Shown here piece after piece: positions 37,778 to 46,620 of a DNA stretch of 64,000 nt (positions are counted from its first letter, which is position 1; each line of letters begins with the position of its first letter). The stretch comes from Ruminococcus sp. 210702-SL.1.03 (GTDB lineage Bacteria > Bacillota > Clostridia > Oscillospirales > Ruminococcaceae): positions 1 through 64,000 of the forward strand of contig NZ_JAJCLZ010000006.1 of NCBI RefSeq assembly GCF_020559915.1, written 5' to 3'. The notes beneath the pieces are model-generated. The model saw only the letters and a program-made list of their open reading frames with translations. It was not told where the DNA came from and ran no database searches. A program made the position numbers and the translations under genes.

Positions 37778-38974
37778 TTATTTTCCTCTCATTTCCATAA
37801 GCCGGTCAAGTATCATATCCGCCGCCTGCAATTTGCTCATCTTTTCAAGCTCTTCTGTGCCGTCGGCAGTGATGAGCGTGAGCACGTTGGTATCAGTGCC
37901 GAAGCCTGCTCCCTCGGTGCGCAGCGAGTTCGCGCATATCATATCGCAGTTTTTCGCTTTCAGCTTGCGGCTCGAGTTTTCAAGCAGATCGCGCGTTTCC
38001 ATCGAAAATCCGCAGATAAGCTGACCAGCGCGCTTGTTCTCGCCCAGCGCTTTGAGAATATCTTTGGTGCGGCGCAGCGGTATAGCCATCTCGCCGTCTG
38101 ATTTTTTTATCTTGTCCTCAGCCGTGTGCTCGGGGGTGTAGTCGGCTACTGCCGCGGCTTTTACTATAATGTCCTGCTCGGGTGCGCGGGCTGTCACCTC
38201 GCGGTACATATCCTCGGCGGTGCGCACGTTCACTATCTCGGCAAAAGGCGGCATCTCGGCGGTGCAGCTTCCCGCGACCAGCGTAACGTCAGCGCCGCGC
38301 AGCGAAGCCGCCCGCGCTATGGCAGCGCCCATCTTGCCCGTAGAGTGGTTTGTGATAAAGCGCACGGGGTCGATAGGCTCGCAGGTAGCGCCCGCGGTAA
38401 CAAGCAGCTTCACGCCCGCCATGTCCTTCGGCTTTGCTATCTCCTGCAATACCCGGTCGATGAGTATTTTCACGTCCGGCAGCTTGCCGTCGCCGATGTC
38501 GCGGTTGGCGAGCATACCGCGTGCCGGCTCGATTATTCCGTAGCCATAGCGGCGCAGTTTTTCTATATTCTCCTGCACTATCGGGTTGTGCAGCATATTG
38601 TGGTTCATGGCGGGGGCTACCAGCTTTTTGCAGGTGCACGCCATAACGGTAGTGGTCAGCATATCGTCTGCGATGCCGCAGGCTATCTTGCCGATGACGT
38701 TTGCCGAAGCGGGGGCTATCAGCACTACGTCGGCAGCCTTAGCGAGGGCGACGTGCTCTACGCTGTACTGAAAATTGCGGTCGAATGTATCTATAAGGCA
38801 CTTATGCTGAGTGAGCGTTTCAAAGGTTATGGGGTTTATAAACTGCGTGGCGTTCTGAGTCATGAGAACGTGCACATCTGCGTGGAGCTTTGTAAGCTCG
38901 CGCGCGCAGTCTGCCATTTTGTAGGCGGCGATGCTGCCCGTAACGGCTATAACTACGGTCTTTCCTGTTAGCAT
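37778..38974 (-). CDS. coaBC: Bifunctional phosphopantothenoylcysteine synthetase/decarboxylase
   Basis: It carries out two central steps of coenzyme A synthesis, joining cysteine to 4'-phosphopantothenate and decarboxylating the product. The 398-residue protein has an N-terminal flavin decarboxylase domain ([19 protein letters not shown]) and a C-terminal synthetase domain ([26 protein letters not shown] in broken blocks, VKAAAVADY). The start is ATG at 38974, six bases after GGAGGAAA. It is the first gene of a two-gene minus-strand unit with the alpha-galactosidase. Confidence 0.94.
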   Translation of the reverse strand: MLTGKTVVIAVTGSIAAYKMADCARELTKLHADVHVLMTQNATQFINPITFETLTQHKCLIDTFDRNFQYSVEHVALAKAADVVLIAPASANVIGKIACGIADDMLTTTVMACTCKKLVAPAMNHNMLHNPIVQENIEKLRRYGYGIIEPARGMLANRDIGDGKLPDVKILIDRVLQEIAKPKDMAGVKLLVTAGATCEPIDPVRFITNHSTGKMGAAIARAASLRGADVTLVAGSCTAEMPPFAEIVNVRTAEDMYREVTARAPEQDIIVKAAAVADYTPEHTAEDKIKKSDGEMAIPLRRTKDILKALGENKRAGQLICGFSMETRDLLENSSRKLKAKNCDMICANSLRTEGAGFGTDTNVLTLITADGTEELEKMSKLQAADMILDRLMEMRGK

Positions 38975-39021
38975 GGCTATTTCCTCCATCTAAAATCATC
39001 TATAATAAAGTATACACTATT

Positions 39022-39027
39022 ATTATA
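39022..39027 (-). promoter_or_regulatory. Probable extended -10 element of coaBC
   Basis: On the minus strand TGTTATAAT lies about 50 bases before the coaBC start. No good -35 is visible at the usual distance, so this is a weaker call than the others. Confidence 0.45.
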
Positions 39028-39108
39028 ACACATTTTCGCCGCGAATGGTAGGGGTAAGCGCAAACTTTTTTTCAAAAGTAAAAATAAAGTAATTGCGCGC
39101 TGAAAATC

Positions 39109-39137
39109 TTGACTATTACGATAAAATGAAGTATAAT
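39109..39137 (+). promoter_or_regulatory. Sigma-A-type promoter of pyk
   Basis: TTGACT at 39109-39114 and TATAAT at 39132-39137 lie 17 bases apart. The whole element, including spacer positions, resembles the rpoBC promoter. Confidence 0.85.
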
Positions 39138-39187
39138 AAAGGAAAGCGTTTGGCTTTTTGCTTTTTTAAAGAAAGGACAGATAGTTT

Positions 39188-40618
39188 ATGAGAAAGACAA
39201 AAATAGTATGTACCGTAGGCCCTGCTACCGAGGACGAAAACACCCTGCGCGAGCTTATGAGATCGGGTATGGACGTAGCGCGCTTCAACTTTTCGCACTG
39301 CAATTATGAGATGGACGAAAAGCGCTTTCATATGGTGCGCAAGCTTTCTGACGAGCTGGGTCTGCACGTTGCTACCATGCTGGATACAAAAGGTCCTGAG
39401 ATACGCCTGAAAGAGTTTGAAGAGCATAAGCCAGTGATGCTCGCAGACGGTGATACTTTTACCCTTACCACCCGCGAGGTAGTCGGCAATAAGGATATAT
39501 GCTCGGTGAGCTTTGAGGGTCTGCCGAAAGACGTTTCCGCGGGCACGCGCATTCTCATAAACGACGGACTTATAGAAATGTCGGTAGAGTCGGTGACAAA
39601 GACCGACGTTGTATGTAAGGTAGTTCACGGCGGCGAGGTAAAAGACCACAAGGGCATAAACGTCCCCGGCGTAAAGCTTTCCATGCCCTACATCTCCGAC
39701 GCCGATATGAGCGACCTGCAGTTCGGCGCTAAGCTGGGCTTTGACTTTATCGCGGCTTCGTTCGTGCGCTCGGGCGCTGACGTTATCTACCTGCGCAAGT
39801 TCACTCAGGCGTTGGGCTGGAACCATGTACGCATTATCGCGAAGATAGAAAACAGCGACGGAGTAGAGAATATCGACGAGATACTCGAGGCGGCTGACGG
39901 CATTATGGTAGCGCGCGGCGATATGGGCGTAGAGATACCCTTTGAGCAGATACCCGCTATACAGAAAGAGCTGATACATAAGGCTTACAACGCCGGCAAA
40001 CAGGTAATAACCGCTACCCAGATGCTTGAGTCGATGATACTAAACCCCCGTCCCACCCGCGCTGAGATAACCGACGTTGCCAACGCTATCTACGACGGCA
40101 CATCGGCGATAATGCTTTCGGGTGAAACTGCCGCGGGCAAGTATCCGATAGATGCTGTAAAGACAATGGCGCTGATAGCGGAAACTACCGAGAAGAACAC
40201 CAACTACAAGAAGCTTTTTGAGATACATTCTGAAAACGACGAGTATTTCTGCCACGAAGTTACCGAGGCTATATCGCACGCTACCGTTACCACCGCCCAC
40301 GACCTTGACGCGGCGGCGATAATCACCGTTACTAAGGGCGGCACTACCGCGCGCAGGCTCTCGAAATTCCGTCCGGAGTGCCCGATAATCGCGCTGACCA
40401 CCAGCGAGCTTACCGCCCGCCAGATGAATATGTCTTGGGGTCTTGTTCCCGGGATAGTAGAGGAAGAGTCGGACACTGATAAGCTGATCGAAGTCGCTAT
40501 CAAGAAGTCGGTAAATATGGGTCTGCTGAAGCACGGCGACCTAGTGGTAGTTACCGCAGGCGTGCCGCTCGGCGTAAGCGGAAACACCAATATGATGAGA
40601 GTAGAAACAGTTGACTAA
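39188..40618 (+). CDS. pyk: Pyruvate kinase
   Basis: It makes pyruvate and ATP from phosphoenolpyruvate at the end of glycolysis. The 476-residue protein has RKTKIVCTVGPA at the N terminus, RFNFSH, DTKGPEIR, the active-site block IIAKIENSDGVENIDEIL and ARGDMGVEIP, and MLSGETAAGKYP. It has the basic length, without the extra C-terminal PEP-utiliser domain found in some Bacillus enzymes. It has its own promoter and a following terminator. Confidence 0.96.
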   Translation: MRKTKIVCTVGPATEDENTLRELMRSGMDVARFNFSHCNYEMDEKRFHMVRKLSDELGLHVATMLDTKGPEIRLKEFEEHKPVMLADGDTFTLTTREVVGNKDICSVSFEGLPKDVSAGTRILINDGLIEMSVESVTKTDVVCKVVHGGEVKDHKGINVPGVKLSMPYISDADMSDLQFGAKLGFDFIAASFVRSGADVIYLRKFTQALGWNHVRIIAKIENSDGVENIDEILEAADGIMVARGDMGVEIPFEQIPAIQKELIHKAYNAGKQVITATQMLESMILNPRPTRAEITDVANAIYDGTSAIMLSGETAAGKYPIDAVKTMALIAETTEKNTNYKKLFEIHSENDEYFCHEVTEAISHATVTTAHDLDAAAIITVTKGGTTARRLSKFRPECPIIALTTSELTARQMNMSWGLVPGIVEEESDTDKLIEVAIKKSVNMGLLKHGDLVVVTAGVPLGVSGNTNMMRVETVD

Positions 40619-40637
40619 TATCATATGGCATAAAGCG

Positions 40638-40689
40638 AGCGGCAGACTTTTGGCAGGCGGGAAGTCCTGCGCGGGGGTCTGCCGCTTTT
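40638..40689 (+). terminator. Terminator after pyk
   Basis: AGCGGCAGAC pairs with GTCTGCCGCT, with a second inner GCAGG/CCTGC hairpin, and is followed by TTTTG. Confidence 0.8.
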
Positions 40690-40726
40690 GTATTACGTTT
40701 CGTGGAAAGGCAGGTTTTGAAATATC

Positions 40727-42763
40727 ATGCAGCAGATACTTGAACGCAGCGTGGTGTATGTGAAAGGGGTAGGGCCAAAGCGCGCCGAGCTTTTTGAAAA
40801 GGTGGGAGTATCCACCGTTTACGACCTGCTGCAATATTGCCCGCGCGACTATATCGACTTATCAGCGCCGTGCGAGATAAAAAACGCGCAGGGCGAAGAC
40901 CCGCTTGTGATACGCGCGCGTGTTGTGAAAAAAATGCCGCCCGCCCGCATACGCAAGGGGCTGACGGTCTGCAAAGCCGTATTTACCGACGATACTGATG
41001 ATATTACCGTCACCCTCTATAATCAGGAGTACCTTTTTGCGAGCCTGAAAGAGGGCGAGGACTACATACTTTACGGCAAGGTGGCGGGCAATATGGTGCG
41101 CCGCGAGATGAATTCGCCGATGGTGTTTTCCGCTGCATCTCCCGACCTTATCCTGCCCGTTTACCCGCTTACCGAGGGGCTTTCGCAGAACATTATCCGC
41201 AAAGCAGTCCGCGGCGCGCTCGATCTGGTGCTAGGCGAGGTGGAGGACATAATGCCGCAGTATGTGCGCGACAGCTGCCGTATGTGCAGCTTAGCCTGCG
41301 CTTGGGAAAACATACATTTTCCGAAAAGCCTTTACGGTGCTCACGAAGCCCGCAGGCGGCTGATATTTGACGAACTGCTGATACATTCGCTGGCGATAGC
41401 CTATCAGCGGCAGAACGAAGATTCTGACTCGAATTACATTATGCAGGCTCAGCCGCTGGAGGAATTTACCTCGGCGCTGCCTTTCACGCTTACAAAAACG
41501 CAGCTTCGCTCGCTTAACGACTGCACGGTGGCTATGCGCGGCGCTCATCGCATGAACAGGCTGATACAGGGCGACGTAGGCTGCGGAAAGACGGTAGTAG
41601 CGGCGGGCGCGGCGTGGTTCGCTTACAAAAACGGCTACCAGTCATGCGTTATGGCGCCTACCGAGATACTCGCGGCGCAGCATTACAAGACTTTTAAGAG
41701 CCTGCTGGAGCCGCTCGGCGTAAGGGTGGCGCTGCTGACAGGTTCGCTTACGCCGAAAAATAAGCGCGTGCTGAAAGAGCAGATAGCCGCGGGCGAATTT
41801 GACGTGATAGTCGGCACACACGCGCTTTTCTCCGAGAGCACCCATTTCAGCGATCTAGCGCTTGTCATCACCGACGAGCAGCACCGCTTCGGCGTGGAAC
41901 AGCGCGCGGCGCTTTCGGCTAAGGGGCGCAATCCCCACCGCCTTGTAATGAGCGCTACGCCTATACCCCGCACCCTCGCGCTGATACTTTACGGCGACCT
42001 CGATATTTCCGTGATAAACGAGCTGCCCGCGGGCAGAAAGCCTATCTCGACCTACGCCGTTACGGGCAAAATGCGCGAGCGGGCTTTCGGCTTCGTAAAA
42101 AAACAGCTGGAGATGGGGCGGCAGGGCTACGTCGTATGCCCGATGATAGACGAGAGCGAGAGCGACTTGAACGACGTTACAAGCTATTCGCAAAAGCTCG
42201 CGCAGGGGGCGTTCGCTGATTACAAAGTCGGCTTGCTGCACGGCAGGATGTCGGCGGCGGAGAAGGAAGAGGTAATGAACGGCTTTAAGCGCGGCGAGAT
42301 AGACCTGCTTGTCGCAACTACGGTGGTAGAGGTAGGCGTAGACGTGCCAAATGCTGCCGTTATGGTGATAGAGAACGCCGATAGGTTCGGGCTTTCGCAG
42401 CTTCACCAGCTTCGCGGCAGAGTCGGCAGAGGCGAGTGGGAGTCTTTCTGCATACTGATAACCGACAACACCTCGCCAGAATGTGTGCAGCGAATGAAAA
42501 TAATCAGCAGGACCTCAGACGGCTTTAAGATAGCTGAAGAGGACTTGAAGCTGCGCGGCCCCGGCGACTTTTTCGGCACTCACCAGCACGGTCTGCCCGC
42601 ATTCAAGCTCGCCGACCTAACGCGCGATATGCAGCTTCTTCAGACCGCTCAGCAGATGTCGAAGAGCATAATCGAGAGCGACCCGCAGCTAAAGCGCGCC
42701 GACCACCGCATAATGCGCGAACTTACTCAGCGGCTGATGCAGCGCGGCGCAGAGATGACCTAA
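40727..42763 (+). CDS. recG: ATP-dependent DNA helicase RecG
   Basis: RecG remodels stalled forks and Holliday junctions. The 678-residue protein has the wedge/OB domain at the N terminus (VKGVGPKRAELFEK, YCPRDYID), Walker A GDVGCGKT, DEQHRFGVEQR, SATPIPRTLAL and the C-terminal helicase block QLHQLRGRVGRG followed by the TRG-type segment LRGPGDFFGTHQHG. The length is normal. A bidirectional terminator lies downstream, shared with the convergent gene. Confidence 0.96.
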   Translation: MQQILERSVVYVKGVGPKRAELFEKVGVSTVYDLLQYCPRDYIDLSAPCEIKNAQGEDPLVIRARVVKKMPPARIRKGLTVCKAVFTDDTDDITVTLYNQEYLFASLKEGEDYILYGKVAGNMVRREMNSPMVFSAASPDLILPVYPLTEGLSQNIIRKAVRGALDLVLGEVEDIMPQYVRDSCRMCSLACAWENIHFPKSLYGAHEARRRLIFDELLIHSLAIAYQRQNEDSDSNYIMQAQPLEEFTSALPFTLTKTQLRSLNDCTVAMRGAHRMNRLIQGDVGCGKTVVAAGAAWFAYKNGYQSCVMAPTEILAAQHYKTFKSLLEPLGVRVALLTGSLTPKNKRVLKEQIAAGEFDVIVGTHALFSESTHFSDLALVITDEQHRFGVEQRAALSAKGRNPHRLVMSATPIPRTLALILYGDLDISVINELPAGRKPISTYAVTGKMRERAFGFVKKQLEMGRQGYVVCPMIDESESDLNDVTSYSQKLAQGAFADYKVGLLHGRMSAAEKEEVMNGFKRGEIDLLVATTVVEVGVDVPNAAVMVIENADRFGLSQLHQLRGRVGRGEWESFCILITDNTSPECVQRMKIISRTSDGFKIAEEDLKLRGPGDFFGTHQHGLPAFKLADLTRDMQLLQTAQQMSKSIIESDPQLKRADHRIMRELTQRLMQRGAEMT

Positions 42764-42800
42764 TGACCTGATGATCTGACGATATAAATTACAGCACAAA

Positions 42801-42834
42801 AAAGCGCATGGCTTGCGAAAAAGTCATGCGCTTT
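42801..42834. terminator. Bidirectional terminator after recG
   Basis: AAAGCGCATGGCTT pairs with AAGTCATGCGCTTT over 14 positions around six bases, with A/T runs outside. It serves recG and the convergent gene. Confidence 0.85.
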
Positions 42835-42845
42835 AGTTATTTTTA

Positions 42846-43883
42846 TCAGTCGAGCTTTATAGCTTTGAGTATCTCTATCAGCGAATTGCTGCGCAGGTCT
42901 ACGCCGGTAAGCGGCTTCTGCTCGGCGGTGTAGCCCGCCTTGCCGCCGTCGGTGAACACTACTAGACACTCGGCGTTTGAAAACATATGCTCTATATGGT
43001 CGATGTCGCTCTTGGCTTCAAACATGAATATAGGGTACTGCTGGCTGCGCACAGTTTCGGTCTTGTAGTCGAAAACAAGTTTCTGCGCCGCTTTGTCCAC
43101 CCACGGCGGGGCGTAAAGTATAGCGGCTATCGCGCCCGTTTCAGCCATTTCGTCCACCGCGCTGCCGGAGAGTATTTGGTTGAGATTATTTGGGCCGTAC
43201 TCGTAATGCAGGCAGGTTATGCAGCCCGCCGCGCGCATCTCCGCTACCTTTTCGCGGCTGAGGTCGGTGCTGGGGTCGAAGCGTACAGAGGTAACAAGAT
43301 TGTTCAGCTCACTGGTGCGGCTTATCACTTCTCGCGTAAGGCGGCGGGGGTTGACGAAGTACACGAATGCGCACTCGCTGAACTGCTCCGCCATATCAAG
43401 CAGGTCGGGGTAATTATCGCTCGAGCATATCAGAACGTAGATGTATATGCCCAGCTCCATGCCCTGACGAATGGTCTTTGAGATGTCCTCTACCGTCAGC
43501 GCGTCGGGCGCGGAACTTACGTTGAAAGCGAGGAGGAAAGGTATATGGCAACCCAGCCGCGCTTGATTTTCGCGGATCTTGCGTGCGCCGTATGTGCAGC
43601 CGTTATAGCCGAAATCTATACCGTAAGCGGCGAGCTTTTCGTGGTCTATCTCGTTGACTATATTTTCAGCCAAGCGGAAATAGGCGCTGTTGTCGCTTGA
43701 AAGATACGACTGGGTTATCTGCAAAAAATACTGCTGATTGCTGCCGTCGGCAAAATTCAGCCCCAGATCTACCAGATTTCTAACGCTGCGCTTAGGGTCG
43801 CGCTGAACGTCTGCCAGCGCTTTTTTTATAGTTGTTCGTATAAGAGCTTTTGTTATCTTATCATTATTAAAGCCAAATTCCAC
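42846..43883 (-). CDS. Unassigned protein, TIM-barrel-like
   Basis: I do not recognise this 345-residue protein. It has an alpha-helical N-terminal region of about 85 residues, then alternating strand-helix segments (IPFLLAFNVSS, GIYIYVLICSS, CAFVYFVNPR, TSVRFDPSTD, CITCLHYEYG) like a TIM barrel. The pattern is reminiscent of radical SAM proteins, but there is no CX3CX2C cluster, so any such relation would be to a degenerate form. There is no signal peptide or membrane segment. AGGAGG precedes the ATG. It has its own promoter, with an inverted repeat over the -35. Confidence 0.6.
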   Translation of the reverse strand: MEFGFNNDKITKALIRTTIKKALADVQRDPKRSVRNLVDLGLNFADGSNQQYFLQITQSYLSSDNSAYFRLAENIVNEIDHEKLAAYGIDFGYNGCTYGARKIRENQARLGCHIPFLLAFNVSSAPDALTVEDISKTIRQGMELGIYIYVLICSSDNYPDLLDMAEQFSECAFVYFVNPRRLTREVISRTSELNNLVTSVRFDPSTDLSREKVAEMRAAGCITCLHYEYGPNNLNQILSGSAVDEMAETGAIAAILYAPPWVDKAAQKLVFDYKTETVRSQQYPIFMFEAKSDIDHIEHMFSNAECLVVFTDGGKAGYTAEQKPLTGVDLRSNSLIEILKAIKLD

Positions 43884-43934
43884 GGTTCGGATACCTCCTG
43901 AAAAAACGGAACGGTTTTTTTATCGCTTACATTT

Positions 43935-43963
43935 ATTATAACAGATATTCACCGTCAATGCAA
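43935..43963 (-). promoter_or_regulatory. Promoter of the unassigned minus-strand gene
   Basis: On the minus strand TTGCAT and TATAAT lie 17 bases apart with an extended TGT before the -10. Confidence 0.75.
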
Positions 43964-43978
43964 ATCACACTTGACGGT
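43951..43978. promoter_or_regulatory. Inverted repeat overlapping the promoter, possible operator
   Basis: ACCGTCAA at 43951-43958 and TTGACGGT at 43971-43978 are perfect 8-base inverted arms 12 bases apart. They straddle the -35 of the minus-strand promoter. The regulator, if any, is unknown. Confidence 0.45.
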
Positions 43979-44024
43979 TTTTGTCCGAAAACACTTTATT
44001 CATAATACCACACATATCACATTA

Positions 44025-44044
44025 TGTCAACAATGATACGACAT
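44025..44044. promoter_or_regulatory. Possible Spo0A boxes upstream of spoIIE
   Basis: TGTCAA at 44025-44030, within TTATGTCAACA, and TGTCGTA on the other strand at about 44037-44043 each resemble the Spo0A box TGTCRAA. A TATAAT at 44065-44070 lies downstream without a good -35. In Bacillus, spoIIE is activated by Spo0A; the sites here are suggestive only. Confidence 0.3.
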
Positions 44045-44130
44045 TTTTTTCGCTCGGGGCATTATATAATTAAATTACCAAGCTTTGTTTCACAAGTTAC
44101 AGTATTTTAATTCTAAGGAAGTGTAAGGTC

Positions 44131-46398
44131 ATGCTCAAATTCAAGTCAAAACAAGCGGCTGTCTGCGACGATGCAGCGCCGCGCTCCGCCCGCTCTTTCC
44201 TGCTGAGGTGCGCCGCCGCGGCAGGGGTCTGCTTTCTCGCCTCGTTCGGAAATATGGTGGGCTTTCCAAGCTTTATGAATGTCGCCTGCGCCGTTATCGC
44301 GGGCAGGTTCAGCCCCGCGGCATTCATTGGCGCGCTGCTCTCATACTCCGTGCAGGGCAGGCTTGCGGAGTCGGCTATACAGATAGCCGCGATAGCCGTG
44401 TGCTCCGCCGTAAATTTCTTTTTCCCCGCCTACTCTAAAAACGGCGACCCGATACGCCTTTCGCTCTTCACCGCCGCCGTAACGCTTTTGCTCAGCGGGG
44501 TAAGCAGCGCCGTCAGCCCCGATGGTTTCCTCGTTTCCATGCGTATTATCAGCTCGCTGATGTGCGCCTGCGTGGTGTACGCCGCGGCTTTCGTTATCGA
44601 GCGTGCGCGCAGCGGCGAACCTGTGCGCCTTTGCGGGCTGACCGCCGTCTACTGCGCCATGCTCTACATAGCCGCGATAGCCACCCTCTCTTCATGTCAG
44701 ATAGGTATTTTCAACATTGGCAGAGTGTGCGCCTGCGCAGCCATACCCGCCGCGGCGAAAAAGCGCAGGGCTGCGGGCGGTGCGGTTATGGGCGCGCTCA
44801 CCGCCGTTTCGGTAACGCTTTGCAGCTCTGCGCTTTCGGTGAACACTATGCTGCTCGCCGCCGCAGGGCTTATCTGCTCGGCTTTCTGCGAACTCGGCTG
44901 CGTTGCCGCCGCGCTCTCGTTCATGATCTCCGCAAGTGCCGCCCTTGCCGCCGCGGGGCTGAACAGCGATACTTTCCATATGCTCGCCGATATAATCGCA
45001 GGCTCGGTGATATTCGCCGCTATGCCGCGCTCGCTGCCGTACACGCTTATGTCGCGCTTTGTTATATTGAACAGCCCGTCTGACACGGCGGGACAGACCG
45101 CTTCATCGCGGCTGGCTTTTGCCTCTATGACGATAAACGATATTCGGGACAAGCTCGCGGCGGTATCGCATACGGTGGAGAACCGCTCGGAAAGCATAAC
45201 GCTGGAAGACCGCGTTGCCGAAGCCGCCTGCCGCCGCTGCCGGCTTTGCGACGAGTGCCGCAGGAACGGCTGCATGAACAATATGCTGAGTTACTGCCGC
45301 GGAGAACTGCCCGAAGCGGTGGGTTGTGTGCGCGCCGCCGAGCTTCCCGAAATCATTACACGCTGCCGCGAAGAGCAGCTTGCCGACCGTGCCGAGGCGG
45401 TTCGGCTGAAAGAGATGCGCGGATTTTTGCAGGAGCAGTTAGGCTCTATGACCGATATTCTCGGCGACCTCTCATGCCGTCTGTCCCGCCGCCGCGAGGT
45501 GGACGCGCGCCTTTCCGCCGCGGCGAAGAGCTATTTCGAACGGCAGGGATTTAAGGGCGTGCGCGCCTGCGTTTACACTGATGAGAACTGCTGCCGCCAC
45601 GCCGAGATATACCTCACAGGAAAATTTGAGAAAGACGCTTTGCAGATAACGGCGGGACTTTGCCGCGCGCTCGACTGTGATCTTGACCTGCCCGGCGTGA
45701 CTTCTGCCGATAGGATAACCAAGCTGGAGTTTGACGAAACGCCGCCTTTCAAGGCTGAATTCGGCTGCTATACGGCGCTCGGCAGCGGCTCATGCTGTTC
45801 GGGCGATACGCTCGAAACGGTGGATTGCTCGGCGGGGGAGCGGTATGTGCTGCTTTCAGACGGCATGGGCTCGGGCAAGCGCGCGCGGCTCGATTCGGCG
45901 ATGTCAGTGAACTTAGCGGCGCATATGCTGCGCTCGGGGCTTTCAATGTCCACTGCCCAGCGCATGATAAATTCCGTGATGCGGGTAAAAGATTGGGAAG
46001 AGAGCTTTGCCACGCTCGATTTCCTGCGGCTCGACCTCTTTTCGGGCAGGGCTGAGTTTCTCAAATCGGGCGCAGCGCCCGCATACCTCTGCCGCGACGG
46101 CAGCATGGTGAAGATCGACTGCGACTCTTTCCCCGCGGGCATACTGCCTAGCTGCGACCCGAACGTTTCGTCATGCAAGCTTTTCGACGGCGATGTACTT
46201 CTGCTGGCGTCAGACGGCGCGCCCGAAAAAACGCTCATGCGCTTCAGCGAGCTGGCTGAGGATACCCGCACCGAAGCCGACGACCTCGCTTACAGCATAG
46301 GCTCGCTCTGCACGGCGGCTTCCTGCGGGGTAAAAAGCGACGATATAACAGTCGCGGTCGTAAAGATCTCGTATAAAAAAGAAAGGGTTTGTATGTGA
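44131..46398 (+). CDS. spoIIE: Stage II sporulation protein E (PP2C phosphatase)
   Basis: SpoIIE sits at the asymmetric septum and dephosphorylates SpoIIAA, releasing sigma-F in the forespore. The 755-residue protein has about ten N-terminal membrane segments to roughly residue 310, a Cys-rich central region (CRRCRLCDECRRNGC), and a C-terminal PP2C domain with the metal-binding Asp residues in LLSDGMGSGKRA and LLASDGAPE. It is somewhat shorter than the Bacillus protein. AAGGAAG precedes the ATG at a suitable distance. The gene stands alone. It implies a sporulation-capable ancestry, but one gene does not prove that the strain sporulates. Confidence 0.9.
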   Translation: MLKFKSKQAAVCDDAAPRSARSFLLRCAAAAGVCFLASFGNMVGFPSFMNVACAVIAGRFSPAAFIGALLSYSVQGRLAESAIQIAAIAVCSAVNFFFPAYSKNGDPIRLSLFTAAVTLLLSGVSSAVSPDGFLVSMRIISSLMCACVVYAAAFVIERARSGEPVRLCGLTAVYCAMLYIAAIATLSSCQIGIFNIGRVCACAAIPAAAKKRRAAGGAVMGALTAVSVTLCSSALSVNTMLLAAAGLICSAFCELGCVAAALSFMISASAALAAAGLNSDTFHMLADIIAGSVIFAAMPRSLPYTLMSRFVILNSPSDTAGQTASSRLAFASMTINDIRDKLAAVSHTVENRSESITLEDRVAEAACRRCRLCDECRRNGCMNNMLSYCRGELPEAVGCVRAAELPEIITRCREEQLADRAEAVRLKEMRGFLQEQLGSMTDILGDLSCRLSRRREVDARLSAAAKSYFERQGFKGVRACVYTDENCCRHAEIYLTGKFEKDALQITAGLCRALDCDLDLPGVTSADRITKLEFDETPPFKAEFGCYTALGSGSCCSGDTLETVDCSAGERYVLLSDGMGSGKRARLDSAMSVNLAAHMLRSGLSMSTAQRMINSVMRVKDWEESFATLDFLRLDLFSGRAEFLKSGAAPAYLCRDGSMVKIDCDSFPAGILPSCDPNVSSCKLFDGDVLLLASDGAPEKTLMRFSELAEDTRTEADDLAYSIGSLCTAASCGVKSDDITVAVVKISYKKERVCM

Positions 46399-46495
46399 AA
46401 TTCACATTCCATAAATATTGTGTAAAAAAATTCGTCAACTTGCACAACGGCGAGGGTTGAAATATGTACGAAACTGAAAAGTATAACTAAAACTA

Positions 46496-46524
46496 TTGCT
46501 TTTTTGTTTAAAATCGGTTAAAAT
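46496..46524 (+). promoter_or_regulatory. Promoter of the glycogen operon
   Basis: TTGCTT at 46496-46501 and TAAAAT at 46519-46524 lie 17 bases apart. The leader to glgB is about 90 bases. No operator was recognised. Confidence 0.65.
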
Positions 46525-46620
46525 ATACATAGGGCAATTCATACGCGCGACCAGCATGACCGCACCGCCGCAGCAAATGGATTCGTCCCGACTTGATATA
46601 TAAAAGGAGGATCGGATCAA

